Shown here: in pieces, positions 60,687-61,789 of the stretch | How positions within the stretch are numbered: the first letter of the stretch is position 1 | Layout of the letters: each line of letters starts with the position of its first letter | From: Lachnospiraceae bacterium | GTDB lineage: Bacteria > Bacillota > Clostridia > Lachnospirales > Lachnospiraceae | Direction: 5' to 3' | Length of the DNA: 61,789 nt | Assembly: GCA_017940415.1 (NCBI GenBank) | Contig: JAGAYR010000038.1 | Coordinates: forward strand, 1 to 61,789 | Translations under genes and position numbers: made by a program | Notes under the pieces: generated by a model | What the model saw: only the letters and a program-made list of their open reading frames with translations | What the model was told of the DNA's origin: nothing | The model's database searches: none

Positions 60687-60890
60687 TTAGACTTCTCTTC
60701 TCAATAGGATAAGATACTCTGTTGTGCCTTCCTCCAGTTATTTCTCTCCTGTTCTTATAAAACCATGTCTTTCATAAAAGCGTATCGCCTTTTCATTTTT
60801 CTCCAATGCCCAAAGGTGATCCGCATGATGCTTTTTAATAGCATATTCCAATAATTGAGAACCTATAGAAGCATTTTGATTATCTATGTC
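60687..60890 (-). pseudogene. GNAT acetyltransferase, C-terminal remnant
   Basis: On the minus strand one frame gives NASIGSQLLEYAIKKHHADH, WALEKNEKAIRFYERHGF and IRTGEK, then a TAA, then LEEGTTEYLILLRREV and a final TAA at 60687. These are the acetyl-CoA-binding and last strands of a GNAT protein. Its N-terminal half is missing and its 5' end now runs into the stop of the gene at 60880, which is in a different frame. An internal stop confirms decay. Nothing else is seen in 60657-60879. Confidence 0.85.
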
Positions 60891-61485
60891 TTAACCAATC
60901 ATCATAATATGTTTCTGTATAATCAAGTGTGTCTATATTTATAATTCCCTTACGCTCCTCAAGCACCGGAGTTGCTCCTCCAACAACATAGCTTATTCTC
61001 GCAAATTCAATATGCTTCTCATCCATTCTGTTATACTTATCGAATATTACTTGATTTCCCGATACAGCATATTCCTCAACAACTTCCGAACCAGCATATA
61101 CAACTACATAAGTATATGTAGGATAGAATCCGCCTTTGCCGGAGAATGGAAGCAAATAGATTTTATCTCCGTCACGATAACTCTGATGAATACAATCTAT
61201 TCTGCCATTTTTGTAGTTAACTATCTGAATCAATTCTTTATCAGATTTATATATTTCTAAATAGTTTTTACAATTTGTTCTTATCTTATCAGATTCTTTA
61301 ATCTTTTTATTCTTCTGTATGCTTTGTACGAAATAGCCCTGGAAGTAACCCACGAAAGGTATCTCTTTAGCCGATAAATAAGACTTATCATACCCGCATT
61401 CAAATACATCCTTATATTGAATCTTTTCATTGATTTCCTTGCAGTCTTTAACCAAGCTTGCAAAATCATAATCTTTTAAATTCAT
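60880..61485 (-). CDS. Hypothetical protein, AT-rich
   Basis: The 201-residue protein has no membrane segment or signal and no family I recognise. It is rich in Tyr, Lys, Asp and Ile, and its DNA is AT-richer than that of neighbouring genes, which hints at transfer. An alternation of charged strands (YVVVYAGSEVVEEYAVSGNQ) suggests a beta-rich fold like small immunity proteins, but no partner toxin is near. The ATG at 61485 is favoured by GGAG 9 bases before it; the GTG just upstream is an alternative. It has displaced the N-terminal half of a GNAT gene. Confidence 0.7.
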   Translation of the reverse strand: MNLKDYDFASLVKDCKEINEKIQYKDVFECGYDKSYLSAKEIPFVGYFQGYFVQSIQKNKKIKESDKIRTNCKNYLEIYKSDKELIQIVNYKNGRIDCIHQSYRDGDKIYLLPFSGKGGFYPTYTYVVVYAGSEVVEEYAVSGNQVIFDKYNRMDEKHIEFARISYVVGGATPVLEERKGIINIDTLDYTETYYDDWLRHR

Positions 61486-61532
61486 CACTGAATACTCCGA
61501 TTTGTTGTATTACATTGTATTCCGATTTAATG

Positions 61533-61789
61533 CTATATCACGTACTTCCTCATGGTCTGTGCCAGTAGCTCATCGTCTCCCATGGCAAGTATTTCTTCCT
61601 TATCAGCCCACTTATAGTCACAGGTCTCCCCTTCCTGGAGAATAACGCTTTCCCCTTGCAATACCGAGCCACCCGCAGTTGCTTCCCAGTACAAAGGATA
61701 AGCCTTACCGGGGGAACGTCTCATCAGCAGGTATTGGCCATCGACATGACGCACAAGTATTAAGACCACCATGTGATAAATCCCCTTGG
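61533..61789 (-). pseudogene. NUDIX hydrolase with deleted Nudix box, cut by window edge
   Basis: The frame runs in from beyond base 61789 (KGIYHMVVLILVRHVDGQYL at the edge) to RRSPGKAYPLYWEATAGGSV and LQGES. It then jumps to VILQEGETCDYKWADKEEI. In an intact protein the Nudix box (GX5EX7REUXEEXGU) and about 45 further residues would lie between them, so an in-frame deletion has removed the catalytic loop. An ATG at 61772 is internal to the conserved fold and probably not the true start. Confidence 0.75.

Noticed and set aside
1-61789. CRISPR arrays, tRNA or rRNA genes
   Set aside because: No regularly spaced direct repeats, tRNA-like cloverleaf patterns or conserved rRNA segments were recognised by eye; a covariance search would be needed to exclude small RNAs.

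Overview
The window reads as chromosomal DNA of an anaerobic Gram-positive Firmicute, most likely a fibre-degrading Lachnospiraceae (Butyrivibrio/Pseudobutyrivibrio-like). The pointers are strong AGGAGG-type ribosome binding sites, ATPase-less CUT1 sugar importers, an intracellular GH9 glucanase, class II fructose-bisphosphate aldolase, lipobox lipoproteins, and oxygen-sensitive Fe-S enzymes beside c-di-GMP proteins. This placement comes from protein style and is not proven. Almost every gene lies on the minus strand; the only clear plus-strand gene is at 55525-56685. No rRNA, tRNA or CRISPR array was recognised.

Layout, left to right. 1-127: the 5' end of a group II intron, running out of the window and sitting just past a Rho-independent terminator. 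189-13819: one long cluster with two incomplete carbohydrate ABC importers (two binding proteins, four permeases, no ATPase) around a DUF5696 protein, a YIP1 membrane protein and an NHL-propeller/TPR protein. 13970-21670: a MacAB/Lol-like export operon with two ATPases, one large FtsX-type permease and two lipoprotein adaptors. 21817-24410: McrB with a very short McrC that lacks the nuclease. 24534-28816: a membrane diguanylate cyclase, a GH9 cellodextrinase, a YczE-type membrane protein and a metallo-hydrolase gene broken by an in-frame TGA.

28958-40900 is the most coherent part: a sulfur-to-homocysteine locus. A CysA-like ATPase, an SsuC-like permease and an SsuA-like lipoprotein would import an organosulfur compound, and a cytoplasmic arylsulfotransferase-like propeller protein sits directly behind them. 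After a terminator come MetY, a siroheme sulfite reductase with two ferredoxin clusters, a TusA-like protein, a ThiS-like sulfur carrier ending Gly-Gly-Gly-Cys, a ThiF/MoeB-like activating enzyme, a JAMM protease, a FepB/BtuF-type lipoprotein, a precorrin-2 dehydrogenase for siroheme, and a FecCD permease with its ATPase. Together these predict sulfite reduction to sulfide, loading of sulfur onto a carrier protein as a thiocarboxylate, transfer by MetY to O-acetylhomoserine, and release of homocysteine by the JAMM protease, as known from Wolinella.

41078-45537: a GT-C-like membrane protein, a U32-like protein, a small Cys protein, a methyltransferase and an XRE membrane regulator. 45729-50533: fba, a thioesterase, a LUD protein, and an 864-residue sensor joining a [FeFe]-hydrogenase-like H-cluster domain to GGDEF and EAL domains. 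50641-55436: a run of HAD, methyltransferase, flavin reductase and P-loop kinase genes, including an orphan DNA methyltransferase, with a broken lipoprotein remnant at its end. 55525-59698: a DUF3810 metalloprotease-like gene, an MFS carrier, a methyltransferase and a coiled-coil protein. 59919-61789: a nitrilase-family enzyme followed by decay (GNAT remnant, an AT-rich orphan gene, and a Nudix gene that has lost its Nudix box).
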